NCBI RefSeq assembly: GCF_964275005.1
Contig: NC_092702.1
Span: 7,116,330 to 7,180,329, forward strand
DNA: 64,000 nt
Direction: 5' to 3'
DNA from: Diadema setosum
Taxonomy: Eukaryota > Echinodermata > Echinoidea > Diadematoida > Diadematidae
The notes beneath the pieces are model-generated. The model was not told the DNA's origin. It worked only from the letters and a program-made list of their open reading frames with translations, and ran no database searches. This document shows, piece by piece, positions 12,129 through 23,700 of this stretch. Both the position numbers and the translations under genes were made by a program. The number at the start of each line of letters is the position of its first letter. Positions within the stretch are counted from its first letter, which is position 1.

Positions 12129-14046
12129 GTACAGTACTAATTTGTAGTAAGAAATATGTTGGCCTTAATTTGCGTTTAATGATGTTCATCCCAACAGTCT
12201 TAAATAAGAACGAATTTCCTGTGGAGAGGTGTATTTGTCATTCGAGCAATATTTTTTTTTTTTCGCTCTCAAAAATTACTGCAAATAATTTCTTTTGTCA
12301 CAACGAATACAAAATGGAAATTACCTCCAGAGACTTTCGCGCCTTGTCTAGACGCTTCCTCTGTAGATGTGAGGACTTTCTTGGACCTGCGCACAATGTG
12401 TGTCTTGTCTGCGTTGTTTCAAAGACTCTAGAGTTAATTTCCATCTCATTTTGGTTATGACTAAGGAATTATTTGCTTTATTTATACTCAAATTCATAAA
12501 ATTTATTTATACTACCAACCAGATGAATCTCTTTTCCACTTTCAAAAATTTCTGAAACAGGAAGTTGTTTTTCTTACGGCCGAAGTGACCTAAATGTAAA
12601 AGCTATAGCTATAAGCTCGTGGCTGGATGACATAGTAAAACAAAAAAGCAATACATAAAAAACAACAACAACAAAACAAAAACAACAAATATAAAAAAAG
12701 AACTTTTTTTTCAAACTTCCGCACCTTATACTCTTCTCTATTTGTCTTGATTCTGTATAACTTCACGTTGGAAGAGTTGGAAAACACCTTTATAATGCCT
12801 CGATGAGTTTTAGGGTTGATTTTTATTCTCTTCACCCGCCATTAACATTTTGATACCCTGTCTACATGATAGGAACCGGTTCACTAATGTTTGGATTATT
12901 TACACTTTGTTGCCATGGAACTTTCCATGCCTACATACTCGAGACGGCTCTGTAGCAGGTAAGTTTCACCGCACAGCCCCACACGTGTACTGACAATTTC
13001 CTCCTCAGACTTCCGGTGTTCACTTTCCGCTATAGAAATCTTGCTGCTCCTGCAATCGAATTGGTGTTTTGATATAACTGTCATGACAAACCTGCGATGA
13101 GCCTTCCGTTTACCGTCGCACTGCTTTCACTCGCTTGAATGGGAAGCTACTCCAAATGTCTGCAACTCTCAATGTGGGCAAGATAAACAGCAGATTTAAA
13201 GCAACACATCAGCTTCACTTTCACCGTATCACTGCTCAAAATCTCTACTTTGTACAATGTAACACCATTCAATACAGCGTTCCTGGGGAACACTTTCTCT
13301 ACATCTAGATCCACTTCCAATGTTTGTGAATCTGAGGTTATTTGTGACCTTTCTACCACTGAAATGAAGTTCCAAGTCGGCGTAAATGAATTTAGGGAAA
13401 TCAAACGAAACAGAATGGTTTCATCAAAACTGGACCTAAACTAAGATAGTTCAGGAAATATTAAATCCTACATGATTGTACGAATATCAGTAAAATTAGT
13501 AGCAACCAAATGTGCAAATGAGACGTGGTGGAGACTTCATAAACTCACAAATTTCACATTGGCTTTAGGTAATGCATAAAGCAAAGGTGCAAAGCTACCC
13601 GATTCGGCAGGAGGCCATCATCAAACTTTTTTAGATATCTCTTCCCATATCCTTAAAATAGAATACGAAAATCTCCCAACTTCGGGTATTAATGTATTTA
13701 TTGAGCATAGCTATTTCGTTATTTAGATATATTTTCATCTATCGGGGTATGTATTTCATATCTGTTTTATTCTACTTCTTTTTTTTTCCACTACTGAGAC
13801 ACATGTAACACGCAAGTACAATGTATCACACTTTATTTTCTTGTAATCACCCTGATTTCGGTAAGGGAAATTTGGCATCCCTCATGTGCCGGTATTTTTT
13901 TGTTCGTTTGTTTGTTTGTTTGTTTGTTTTGGTGGTAGGAATTCAAGAACATACCTATTCCAGAACTGCTATGTTTTGTTTTTGTTGTTTTCTTTCTTGT
14001 TTTTATTTTGTTTATCAGTTTGTGTGTGTGTTTGTTTATAGGCCTA
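12129..14046. other. gene-free stretch with one coding-like open frame
   Basis: Mostly AT-rich. On the minus strand 13440-13147 stays open for about 97 codons with protein-like composition, but it lacks an ATG and matches no domain I know. TAGGCCTA lies at 14039-14046. Confidence 0.4.
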
Positions 14047-14047
14047 T

Positions 14048-14051
14048 ATAT

Positions 14052-14137
<86 letters not shown>

Positions 14138-14300
14138 TCTGGGCTCCACACTAACTTTTATTTTTGGTGGCCCAAAGGCAAACATCCGACCTTTTTTGGT
14201 GGCCCGAACAGGCCACCAAATTCTTCATTTCTGAAATTTTGGTGGCCCGACGTGCGTTTTTGGTGGCCCCGGGCCACCGGGCCACCGTTAGTGTCGAGCC

Positions 14301-14340
<40 letters not shown>
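14048..14340 (+). repeat. (TA)n microsatellite interrupted by a hAT-like MITE
   Basis: TA dinucleotides run 14048-14138 (with one GTA) and resume 14304-14340 after the inserted element. A (GT)n tract follows at 14361-14398. Confidence 0.9.
14139..14303. mobile_element. hAT-like MITE inserted in a (TA)n tract
   Basis: Left TGGGCTCCACACTAAC and right GTTAGTGTCGAGCCCTG are inverted repeats resembling the CAGGGCTCGACACTAAC ends of hAT elements. The interior repeats TTTTGGTGGCCC four times. An 8-bp duplication would be TATATATA and cannot be told from the host tract. Confidence 0.65.
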
Positions 14341-14342
<2 letters not shown>

Positions 14343-14358
14343 ATGTATGTGCGTCTAT

Positions 14359-14398
<40 letters not shown>

Positions 14399-14496
14399 AA
14401 TCAAACTTGGGAACAGTCAGGTGACCTTGCTTTTAATAGAGATTCCATTAACTGTCGCGTCTTGATGATTATTATACAAATAATGAATGTGTATGA

Positions 14497-14617
14497 GTGC
14501 AATGGACAGAATATTTCATGAGGTGAAAGATAAAATGATCCATTCAACGAGGCACAGCCGAGTTGCATGGATCAAACGTTTCATCTTTCACCGAATGAAA
14601 TATTCTGTCCATTACAC
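14497..14617. repeat. palindromic repeat module
   Basis: Arms 14497-14531 and 14583-14617 are inverted copies (about 31 of 35 match) around AATGGACAGAATATTTCAT. The sequence to about 14880 is GC-richer and includes TGACGTCA at 14871. Probably part of a larger interspersed repeat. Confidence 0.5.
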
Positions 14618-15344
14618 GAGTGAAAAACATCTATTATTTGTTTTATAATAACGCCTAAAATAGATCCATGTCATTTGATGTTTTATTAATTTAGAAACAA
14701 GAGAGACACTGAGATCGCGAGAGTGCAAGTGCTCACTGAACGCTTTACGCTGGCGCGCTGTCGCATACACACACTGCCGCGTAGTGCGCGGGCTCTCAGC
14801 GAGCGTGCAATGGAGCAAATCGTATGGATCCAAAATTGCACGGTAAATGGAACCACAATTGCACGGATGATGACGTCATAGTGAAATGGGCCGAATGATC
14901 AATGTTAAACAACCAAACCAGTCCTTTCCAATTTAACCAAGTTTTGTAGTTATATAATGACACATGTTTAGATTACCAGTATTTTTTGTCCTTTTTGTAA
15001 ATACTACATAAAGCCTTTTTTACAGGCTGTGCCTTCTTTACAATTAATTTATAACTTATTTGTCTTCTCACTCTCCCCTCCATTTTTCCTCTTCTCGTTC
15101 TCGTCTCCATATTCCTTTATTCTTTGTTCACACATCGTGCGAATATATTTCCGTATGTCTTTGCGGTTTTTATTTTCATTTATTTTTATTTTTTCTGTTT
15201 ATTTTTTTTTTCTGAACTATATGTCACTCGTATTTCTTTAGTTAGTTTGTATAGGTACTTTGTCACCAGTTTTGTGTCCTTCTCACTCTTCCCTCTTCAC
15301 CTCCATTTCCCCCCTCTCTCCTCTCTCTCTCTCTCTCTCTCAAG

Positions 15345-15825
15345 CAGATTGTCAAATTTACTGCAAAACACTTGCCCTGACAGTAATTTTACTTGCCCGA
15401 AAAGAAAGTCCTAAATATAAGGAAGTAATATAGAAAATCTTGTGTAAGTCAAGGGCTTGATAAAACACAATCATTTTGAACAAACAGCACATATTGATTC
15501 TCAAAACAATGGAGTAACAAAGTAAACTTGGTCTAGTCAAATGTTGATGCATTTTTTTTTTTGTTTTACTTTGCTTCATGTAAGTTTTGGAAAGTTGCTG
15601 AAATGAAATATGAAGTGTCTTGCATCACCAAGGAGTCAGTTTCTTGGGCTTCTGTATGGTAGACTTTGTGGGTTTGTTGGGGGAATAAGTGGGGGAAAAA
15701 AGGTGGCTTCAAAACTTTGCTTGCCCAATTAGGGCAAGCATTTGTTCTCATTGTTCAAAAACACTTGCCCGAATTTGATTTTCGCTTGCCCTGGGCAATC
15801 GGGCAAGTGCTTATGTAGCACCCTG
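15345..15825. mobile_element. hAT-like element remnant (right end ...GTAGCACCCTG)
   Basis: The right end reads as CAGGGTGCTACATAAGCACT on the minus strand, a hAT-style terminus. ACTTGCCC or GCTTGCCC recurs about six times inside, in a low-GC body. The left boundary is uncertain and no target duplication was seen. Confidence 0.4.
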
Positions 15826-18700
15826 ATATTATCATGTGGGAAACACATTAGCAATGATCAGGGAATGATACAAGGAAATATGCATTTACATAATTTGTTC
15901 CTTTAAGACCGAATCGCGGTGTTGGTCACAACCTCATGTGCAATTTAGCTGACGTCATAATGTCATCAACTTTATCACTCTCGCACTCCTCTTTACACAA
16001 TAATGGAATCGAAAACAGGTTCAGACAATGTTAAAACTAAAGCGACTGATCTTTTGCCCTTAAAAGTCATAATTACTAGCGTATTGAAACAAAACAAATA
16101 TTTGATAAATACAGGGAACATTGCTTTCGTTTGCTTTTATATATCCAAAAAGAGGAAATATAGTGGAGATTTGTGTCTAGCGGAATATGAGACTTGTTAT
16201 AGGTCATGACAGCATGACCTCTTTTAAGTTGCATATCGGGTTAGTACGAATATTTCATTTTCGGGAGAACGTAATTGTCCAACTTTCGAATTCCATAACG
16301 CTTTATCTTAGACCGATATTTATAATTTACATGAAGTTTTTGTATACAAACTTTCGTAAAGTGCATGGATTTTCGCCCTCCCCCCCCCCCTCCCCAGTGG
16401 ACCATGCCTGTATGCAAATTAGATGAAATCATCATGCCACCTTTGCCTTTGATAGGATGGTGGTCTGAGTATTTTCCTGTGCAACGGTATAAATATTTTC
16501 GCTACTTTAGGGGACAAAACTGGAACGCAGCGGGGTGGTATGTCTGCGGTGGGCTTGCAAGTTTTTCTCTGTTTCATTGATAAAAAGGAAAACGCTAGAG
16601 AAATGTTTGATTGACATCGGATAAAATTGTTTCCATGCAGGAGTTTCTCAGTTACAAAACATTTTTACTTTGCCAGCCACACAACATATCGATATAAAAC
16701 GTGTGCGTATTGAGAGCGAATGGCAGTCCAATTATAGGTCAGGTCAAGTCTGTGTAACGCCTGCGGAATGCGCCTTTCGTTATTTGGAAATCCGTAGTTG
16801 GATATGTTCACGGAGATGTAGAGCATTGATTTCTTCGCTTTGTTGGACAGCAACAAATATGAAATCATGGAGGAACTACTGCGCATGCGTCATGGGGTCG
16901 TGAAAGTTTCAATGGATCTGACTTTCCCGCGAGTTGAGTGTTAGAGAACGAACGATTCTTTGATACAATCGTTGCCATCAAACAAAGCTGCGGCGTTATA
17001 GGGCTCACACGGGTAAATATTTCCCCGTGGAGAATTGTGTGAAAATCAAAAATTCAAAAAAAAAAATAAAATATGTAAAATAGCTGGGAGAAATGAGGTG
17101 TTTCATCTTCACTAACCTGAAAAAGTGAAATATACCCTTTCATCATTCAAATTTCCGAGGGGGTTTATTCTGCTCAAACTCTGTCCAAGGCTTCGCAAAA
17201 CCAGACTACGAGTTCTTTTTACTCAAAACATCACATATTTTTTGTACATGCACCCAATCAAATATAGTCCCTTCAAATTCCATGAGAAAAGCTTTCATCT
17301 TCCAACCAAAATGCAGTTTGTAGAGGAATTCATACTCAATATCTGCAGTTATTTAGTTTCTTGCCAAACTGCATTTCTGATTTTTAATTATTTTTTTTTC
17401 ATTCATTTATTGCATTACATTTACAGGTGTGAGTCCTATGTGCTGTGATATGGAAATTGAATGGGGGGGGGGGGGGGCAAGAATTTGTTTTCGGGGCTGA
17501 CAATCGTTGTTGGTGCAGAGGACGATTTCCATACCGAGACTCTTTTTTGGAAGTAATCCAAATTTAGAGTTTGCTCCATTCAAACAAAATGTTCAATATC
17601 TAGAAAAGTTTCAAGGTTGTGTAACTTCCATATGCATGGCCCTGCCACACCAGTGCTGACAAATGCTAATTTTATTTCCCCTCTGCTTTGTGGTTATTTG
17701 CTGAGTGTTGCTATGACAACCGCCGCAGCCATTTGGTGCGACATAAACGCAAAGGTATGAATCTCGTGCTTGTAATTAGAACGTGAGACAACCAAACCAA
17801 AGGAAAACCCTCCCTCCCTCTCTCCCCTGGACATCTGTGATCCCACGTCACGCAGATTCACGCCGCACTGGAATGGAGCAAGCAGGTTTCAAAGTTCTCC
17901 AGCCAGGTCTAGACGCGTGGGTGTTGAAAATAAATCCAGACCAGTTTTACCCGAAATCCGTCCGCAAATCCTAATTTTAAATCTTATACAAACAAAACAA
18001 AAGGAAAGTTGCATGAAAGAAACTTTTTTAAGACTCAGGAGTTGATAAACAGTCCATAAATCAGAATTCAGAACGCTGGGACACTTCGCACGTACGCAAC
18101 TAGGAGCTCCCTAGCGAAGCCTCTCTTACTCCCCACTCTACCCGTCGGTGTGGGAGCTCCAGCACGCTGGTCTCGCAAGAGCAGATGACCGTTCCCTCTA
18201 TGCCCGTTTTTGCGTGACGTTTTGTCCAAGAAAGTAGGTAGTCGGGGTCAAAAGGTGAGTACATGGGCGTCCTGTTTTGCAAAAATTGATACCATTTTGA
18301 TGACGAAAGTGTATCACCGCATTCTTCTTCACTATAGCCCTCCACTTTTTATTACCATCTCTGCCCATAAGTTCCTGTTTCTCGCACAGGTTAGTAATGT
18401 CTGTGCTGTGGATTACGAAAAAAAAAGGGTCTGCAGGGTTAATTGTGAGCACGTTCTGTTGTTTATCATAACTCTCTCTGCATGCAGTACATGTTTGGTT
18501 GTGTACGAGAGGCAAAAAAGACGGAGAAGTGGAAAATAATACATCCTCGAGTTTGATCACATGCAGTTAAAACTGTAGACTTTGCATTTCTTTCATGATT
18601 TTGTATACCTTTTGGTTATAATCTACAAATACTTTTCATGATGATCCCTAACTCTGTCGGACCCTTTTCTGCAAAGTTGTTAGTGTACGTTTGTGTATAA
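15826..18700. other. gene-free stretch with a promoter-like patch near 16.9 kb
   Basis: No coding exon is supported. GCGCATGCGT at 16881-16890 fits the NRF1 site and lies in GC-richer sequence. C- and G-runs occur at 16380-16395 and 17464-17477. Confidence 0.4.
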
Positions 18701-18956
18701 TCATACAAGAACGTAAGACTCCCCCCCCCCCCCCACCCTCTCTCTCTCTCTCTTTCTCTCTAGATGGATAGATGGGGTGTATGAATTAACAAATTTGTGT
18801 GTGTATATATATAGACAAATAGATAGGTATACGGATATGTGCTGCTGAGACGTACGGTGACTTGCGAGATATCTTAAGACGTGGTATGATGCTACCAGTG
18901 AAGGAATGCTATAGACCTCTGTCATAACTGAACGTCTTCTTGTAGAGTCGCACAAC

Positions 18957-19193
18957 ACTCGTCGTATGACAATGAGAACGGCGAGGAGGAATCAAACCTT
19001 GAAATTGATTGCCTGCCACGGATGGCAGCCCTGAGGGACCCTTGCCCTTTGACCTTGTGTCATATAGGGGTCCCTCACCGACGGCATCTTAAACGGTGTC
19101 TCGGTCACGCACCCGTGCAGTCGTCTTCGCTGTCGGCAGGGGGAAAGACGACGACAAGTGCTACCTTCAACTCACAAAATCATCTGTTCGAGC
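18957..19193 (+). other. unique GC-rich segment, possible 5' UTR exon
   Basis: About 240 bp of non-repetitive sequence ends at GAGCCAG followed by GTACAT, a usable donor. It lies 1.2 kb upstream of the LOXL coding start. Its role is inference only. Confidence 0.2.
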
Positions 19194-19706
19194 CAGGTAC
19201 ATCTTACCCTTGACAAGTCACCGCTATCCTTGACTTATGAGGAGGAGGAGGAACGAACTAGTACTCAATTTTGTCGACGTGTATGTGATATGGTTGGGTT
19301 GTGATTTCAGTGATTTGGGACAGCGGGGACGAAGTCTGTGTCACTCTGATCATAGTATTGCTGTGGTGACAAGGATGCACATAGAGATTCCGTGACATTT
19401 TCTCCTGCGACTATAGTTGCTGCCATGAAATATTTCGGTGCTAAAGCCCCTGTTCTACTACACCGCTCTCGCCACGATTTGGCAATTTTTCTCAGATCGG
19501 GAAGAATCGGATAAAACATGACATAACCCCAACCCTAATTCTAATCCTCACAATGAAATAAATCTAAAACCCTATCACAACCCTATAACCCTTTAAGTCC
19601 TTGGGGAAAGTTAAACTAGAGCAATTATTGTCGTAGGAGTAAACGTCGTGCCATCGTACAGAGAAGATAGAGCGGAGAAAGAAGAAGTAGACAGAGAAGA
19701 ATTGAG

Positions 19707-19776
19707 GAGGAGGAGGAAGAAGAAGAAGAAGAAGAAGAAAAAGAAGAAGAAGAAGAAGAAGAAGAAGAAGAAGAAA
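19707..19776 (+). repeat. (GAA)n purine tract
   Basis: About 70 bp of GAA/GGA triplets, able to form triplex DNA, about 600 bp upstream of the first LOXL coding exon. Purine bias continues to about 19920. Confidence 0.9.
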
Positions 19777-19944
19777 GAGTAGGAGAAAGAATCAACAAAA
19801 GAAGGGGAGAAAGTGGAGAAGAAGGGAAGAAGGAATAGAAGAAAAAATGTAGTAGCTGCTGTTATCGAGGACGAAAACACAGTTAGGAGAAGGAAGATGA
19901 GAAGAAGTTAAGAGAACGAGAAGACGGTTAGATGTAGGAGTGAA

Positions 19945-20200
19945 ATGTTCAAGTTCAAGTTCAAGTTTGTATAACATTTATTTTCCATCCTTTTTTCCAT
20001 GTAGGAAATCACATGCATGAAATTATTGTACAGGAAGGCAGAACAGGAAGGCAGAAATGAACAAAAAAAAAGTGAAGGTGGAAGAGTGAAAGGGGGAAGA
20101 AATTGGAGAAGGTAAATATTGTACAAAATAGGGAAAAAAAATTGACGTTGTAAATATATCACATGGGGGTGGATAAGATTTTTTGCTATTCTATATAGCG
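19945..20200 (-). mobile_element. LINE 3'-end fragment with hexamer tail
   Basis: Read on the minus strand it ends in ATAAATGTTATACAAACTTG followed by repeats of GAACTT, the short-repeat tail typical of CR1/L2-like LINE 3' ends. No coding sequence remains. Confidence 0.4.
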
Positions 20201-20367
20201 AGGCTGAATCAGTTCACCGGACGAATGTAAGAAAGCTGTGCAATTTGACGTTTTCAAACCGTGCAAATGTACGGCTGATGAATCTGATATATTGCATGAC
20301 ATGACTGAGGATAAGAAAGGTTTCCCTCCTGTGACTTGAAGTCTGCCTTTCTTTCATTGCAGGAACA

Positions 20368-20791
20368 ATGCAGATCTCTGTAGGTTCAGTGCCGCTCTGC
20401 CTCGGCCTCATTTTTCTCGCCCTCGTCAACACACATGGCCTCCCTAACAACGTCACCTCGACCCCTGACACGACTAAAGTTGCTGATGAGGTGGAATCGA
20501 CGTCAAAACCAACGACCAAGCCCACCAAGGAACCAACGACCACGTCACCGACGACGACGACGACGACGTCGGAGCCCACCACGCGTCGTCCGCCGAAAAT
20601 TCGGGCGAGGCTGGCGGCCGGACGATCTCCTTGGGAGGGTAGAGTAGAGGTGTCGATACATGGAGGGCCGTACGGTACGGTGTGCGATGACGGGTTCAGC
20701 ATGAACGCGGCGAACGTGGTGTGCCGAATGGTCGGGTACAAGAAGGCGATGCAGTACTTCTTTGGAGCCAGCGAGTTTGGTCGTGGAAGAG
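20368..20791 (+). CDS. LOXL2-like: LOXL exon 1: signal peptide, Thr-rich linker, SRCR1 first half
   Basis: The ATG lies six bases after acceptor TTGCAG. MQISVGSVPLCLGLIFLAL is a clear signal peptide. A Thr/Pro/Lys linker of about 45 residues (likely O-glycosylated) precedes SRCR1 (GRVEVSIHGGPYGTVCDDGF). Donor GTGGGT, phase 1. Confidence 0.92.
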
Positions 20792-23700
20792 GTGGGTACA
20801 TAACTTTCTCTTTTATCAATTAAACAGTAACTTTAGAGTTTTTTTTTCCATAAAAGTAGATGTATACAATATCAAGAAAATTTTGATTTGATGTGATTTT
20901 ATTTCATTTCATTTATTAGTTCCTGCGTTATATCATTGCACATGCAGATATGTATACATGTGTAACGTACATTATTGGTGCCATACATATACATAAACAT
21001 TAGTTGTTAGCAAAGTAAGTTTATTCATTGCCTTTATAATATACAGCAATACACTTTCTTCATTGCCTTTACAATGTACAACAAAACATATCAGCGATGC
21101 AATGAATAACACAGAAGGGCTTGCTTGATTTGCATGCAGCCCTCGTACATAATGCATAACATGATAGGAACATAGGAGGAAAGGATGACTTGCATAGAGA
21201 TAGAATAGAAGAAAGGAGAAAGGAGGGGAGAGGTCTGTCTGCTTTCGCTAAAGGTTTACACAAAGTTAGATCACCTGGATCTGAATCTGAATCTGGATCT
21301 AAATCTGAAACAAAACACATTGTAAGTATGATGATGGTAATAATGGTGGCTTTGTGTCTGTGATGAAGACCATGATAATGCTATAGACTAAAAGCATCGT
21401 TATTATTATCATTATCATCATCGTCATGAAAAAATAATAAAGATACATAGATATCATATTTCCCTCTATGCTGATGCATGTGGTTGCGCCTAATCACTTC
21501 CTAGTACGTAGCTGTTATTTCATCAGACTGTGTCGAGCATGAATACGATGCATATGTTCATTTTTTTTTTCCTCTCTCTCCCAGGTCGGATTTTGCTCGA
21601 TGAGATAAGCTGTTTGGGGACGGAGAAGAACCTGCTGGCCTGCGAGCACAGCCCCATCGGTGTCAACGACTGTTCGCACTCCGAGGATGTAGGCATCAGA
21701 TGTAGCCACGAGAAGAGGAAAGCCCCGCCGCCAGAAAAAGTAAGAAGTTATATCGACACGAAGAGTTTCTTTTTCTTCTTCATTATTTGTGAATTCTTCT
21801 TGGTCCTTTTCTTCCCAACCTCCTCCTCCTCTTCTATCTGTTTCTTCTTTTCGCCCGTCTCTGACTTCATCCTCATCTTCTCCTCCTTCTCAGTCTTCTT
21901 TTGTTGGATTTTGTTCTTCCTTTTTCCCATCCCTCCGTAATCTTCTTCTTTGTCGTCTTCTTTTTGTGCATTCTCTTTGCTTGTTTGTTCATTTCCATCT
22001 AAGAAGATGGCTGGATAGCCCATATTCAGCTACGCTAAGCTGGTCTTCCATGGGGTTAAGTTGGATGTGACGTGGGACCACTTCACCGGGTTTCAAAGCA
22101 CCCTGCTCTTTGCGATGAATGAATGAAACAGGATCTTTTACGTGCATGAGTTGTTACTCGCTCATACACGGGACCTCCATTTTATGTCCTATCCGAGGGA
22201 CAGAGTGTTTTGCCTCTTGCTAGAGGGGACGGTATGATTACACACAACTTTGCTTAGTCCAGACTCGGGTTCGAACCTGGGCCCTTAGGATCTTGACTCA
22301 ACTCACCGCCTTTTTATCAGCTTTTTCCCCTGTAGCTCTTATTGTTTTTAGCTCACCTGAGCCAAAGGCTCAAGTGAGCTATTGCGATCGCCCTTCGTCC
22401 GGCGTCCGTCGTGCGTCGTGCGTCGTGCGTCGTCCGTCGTGCGTCGTCCGTCGTGCGTCGTCCGTCGTGCGTCGTCCGTCGTGCGTAAACTTTTACATTT
22501 TTATCTTCTTCTTGAAAACCCCAAGACCGATTTTCATCAAACTTGGCAGGTAGCATCCCTAGGGGGTTAGGAACTCAATTTGTTAAAATGGGCACCATGC
22601 CCCACCCAGGGGGCCCCCAGGGGGCCCAAACCCCCCAAAATTAAGGAATCTGTAAAAATCTTCTTCTCTAGAACCAGAAGTGATAGAGCTAAGTTAATAC
22701 TATGAGTTAGTACATTGATGACTGTAGTTTCAAGTTTGTTCATGGCAGAATCAGGGGTGCCCCCCTTGGGACCCAGGGGAGGGGGGTGGGGAGGGGTCCT
22801 AATGGGGCCTAAATTATACATTTTCATCTTCTTCTTGAGAACCCCATGACCAATTTTCACCAAACTTGGCAGGTAGTATCCCTAGGGTGTTAGGATCTCA
22901 ATTTGTTAAAATGGGCACCATGCCCCACCCAGGGGCCCCAGCGGGGCCAAACCCCCCAAAATGAAGGAATCTTTAAAAATCTTCTCTAGAATCAGAAGTT
23001 ATAGAGCTAAGATAATACTATGAGTGAGTACATTAATGACTGTAGTTTCAAGTTTGTTCATAGCAAATCCAGGGGTGCCCCTCTTGGGGGCAGGGGGGGG
23101 GGGTTGGGAAGGTCCAAATGGGGGCCTGAATTGTACATTTTCATCTTCTTCCTGAAAACCTCATGATGGATTTTCGTCAAACTTGGCAGGTAGCATCCCT
23201 AGGGGGTCAGGATCTCAATTTATCAAAATGGGCACCATGCCCCACCCAGAGGGCCCCAGGGGGCCCCCAATCCCCCCAAATGAAGGAATCTTTAAAAATT
23301 TCGGCCCTTATTGTACATTTTCATCTTCTACTTGAGAAGCCTGGTCAAATTTTAGTAGAGCTGTGAATAATTTAGATTAGTGACTGCGTGAAAGGTGAAC
23401 TTGCGATACTCAGGTGAGCGCTAGACCCGCGGGTCTCTTGTTGTTTACCTGCTCTGTCTAGTTAACCCTCGTCTTTATCGATTTTACGTTATTTTTATTC
23501 CCCATCTGCTCCCCCCCCCCTCCTTCACTTGCCATCTTCTACATTTGTCTCTTCCTCATCTTCCTCTTCTTTCATGTCTTCCCGTCTTTCCTCCTTCTAA
23601 CCATCCCTCATTCTGTTCTCCCCTTCGTATTTCTTACATTCCAGCTTCGTGTCCATGATCTTTATTTCTCCTTCTTTTCCTTTTTCTCTTCTCTACCTTG

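Noticed and set aside
13821-14521. Open frames of 80-137 codons full of Tyr-Ile repeats
   Set aside because: These translate (TA)n and (GT)n microsatellites and a MITE.
20214-20819. 201-codon minus-strand open frame
   Set aside because: Antisense shadow of LOXL exon 1; the Val/Asp repeats mirror the Thr linker codons.
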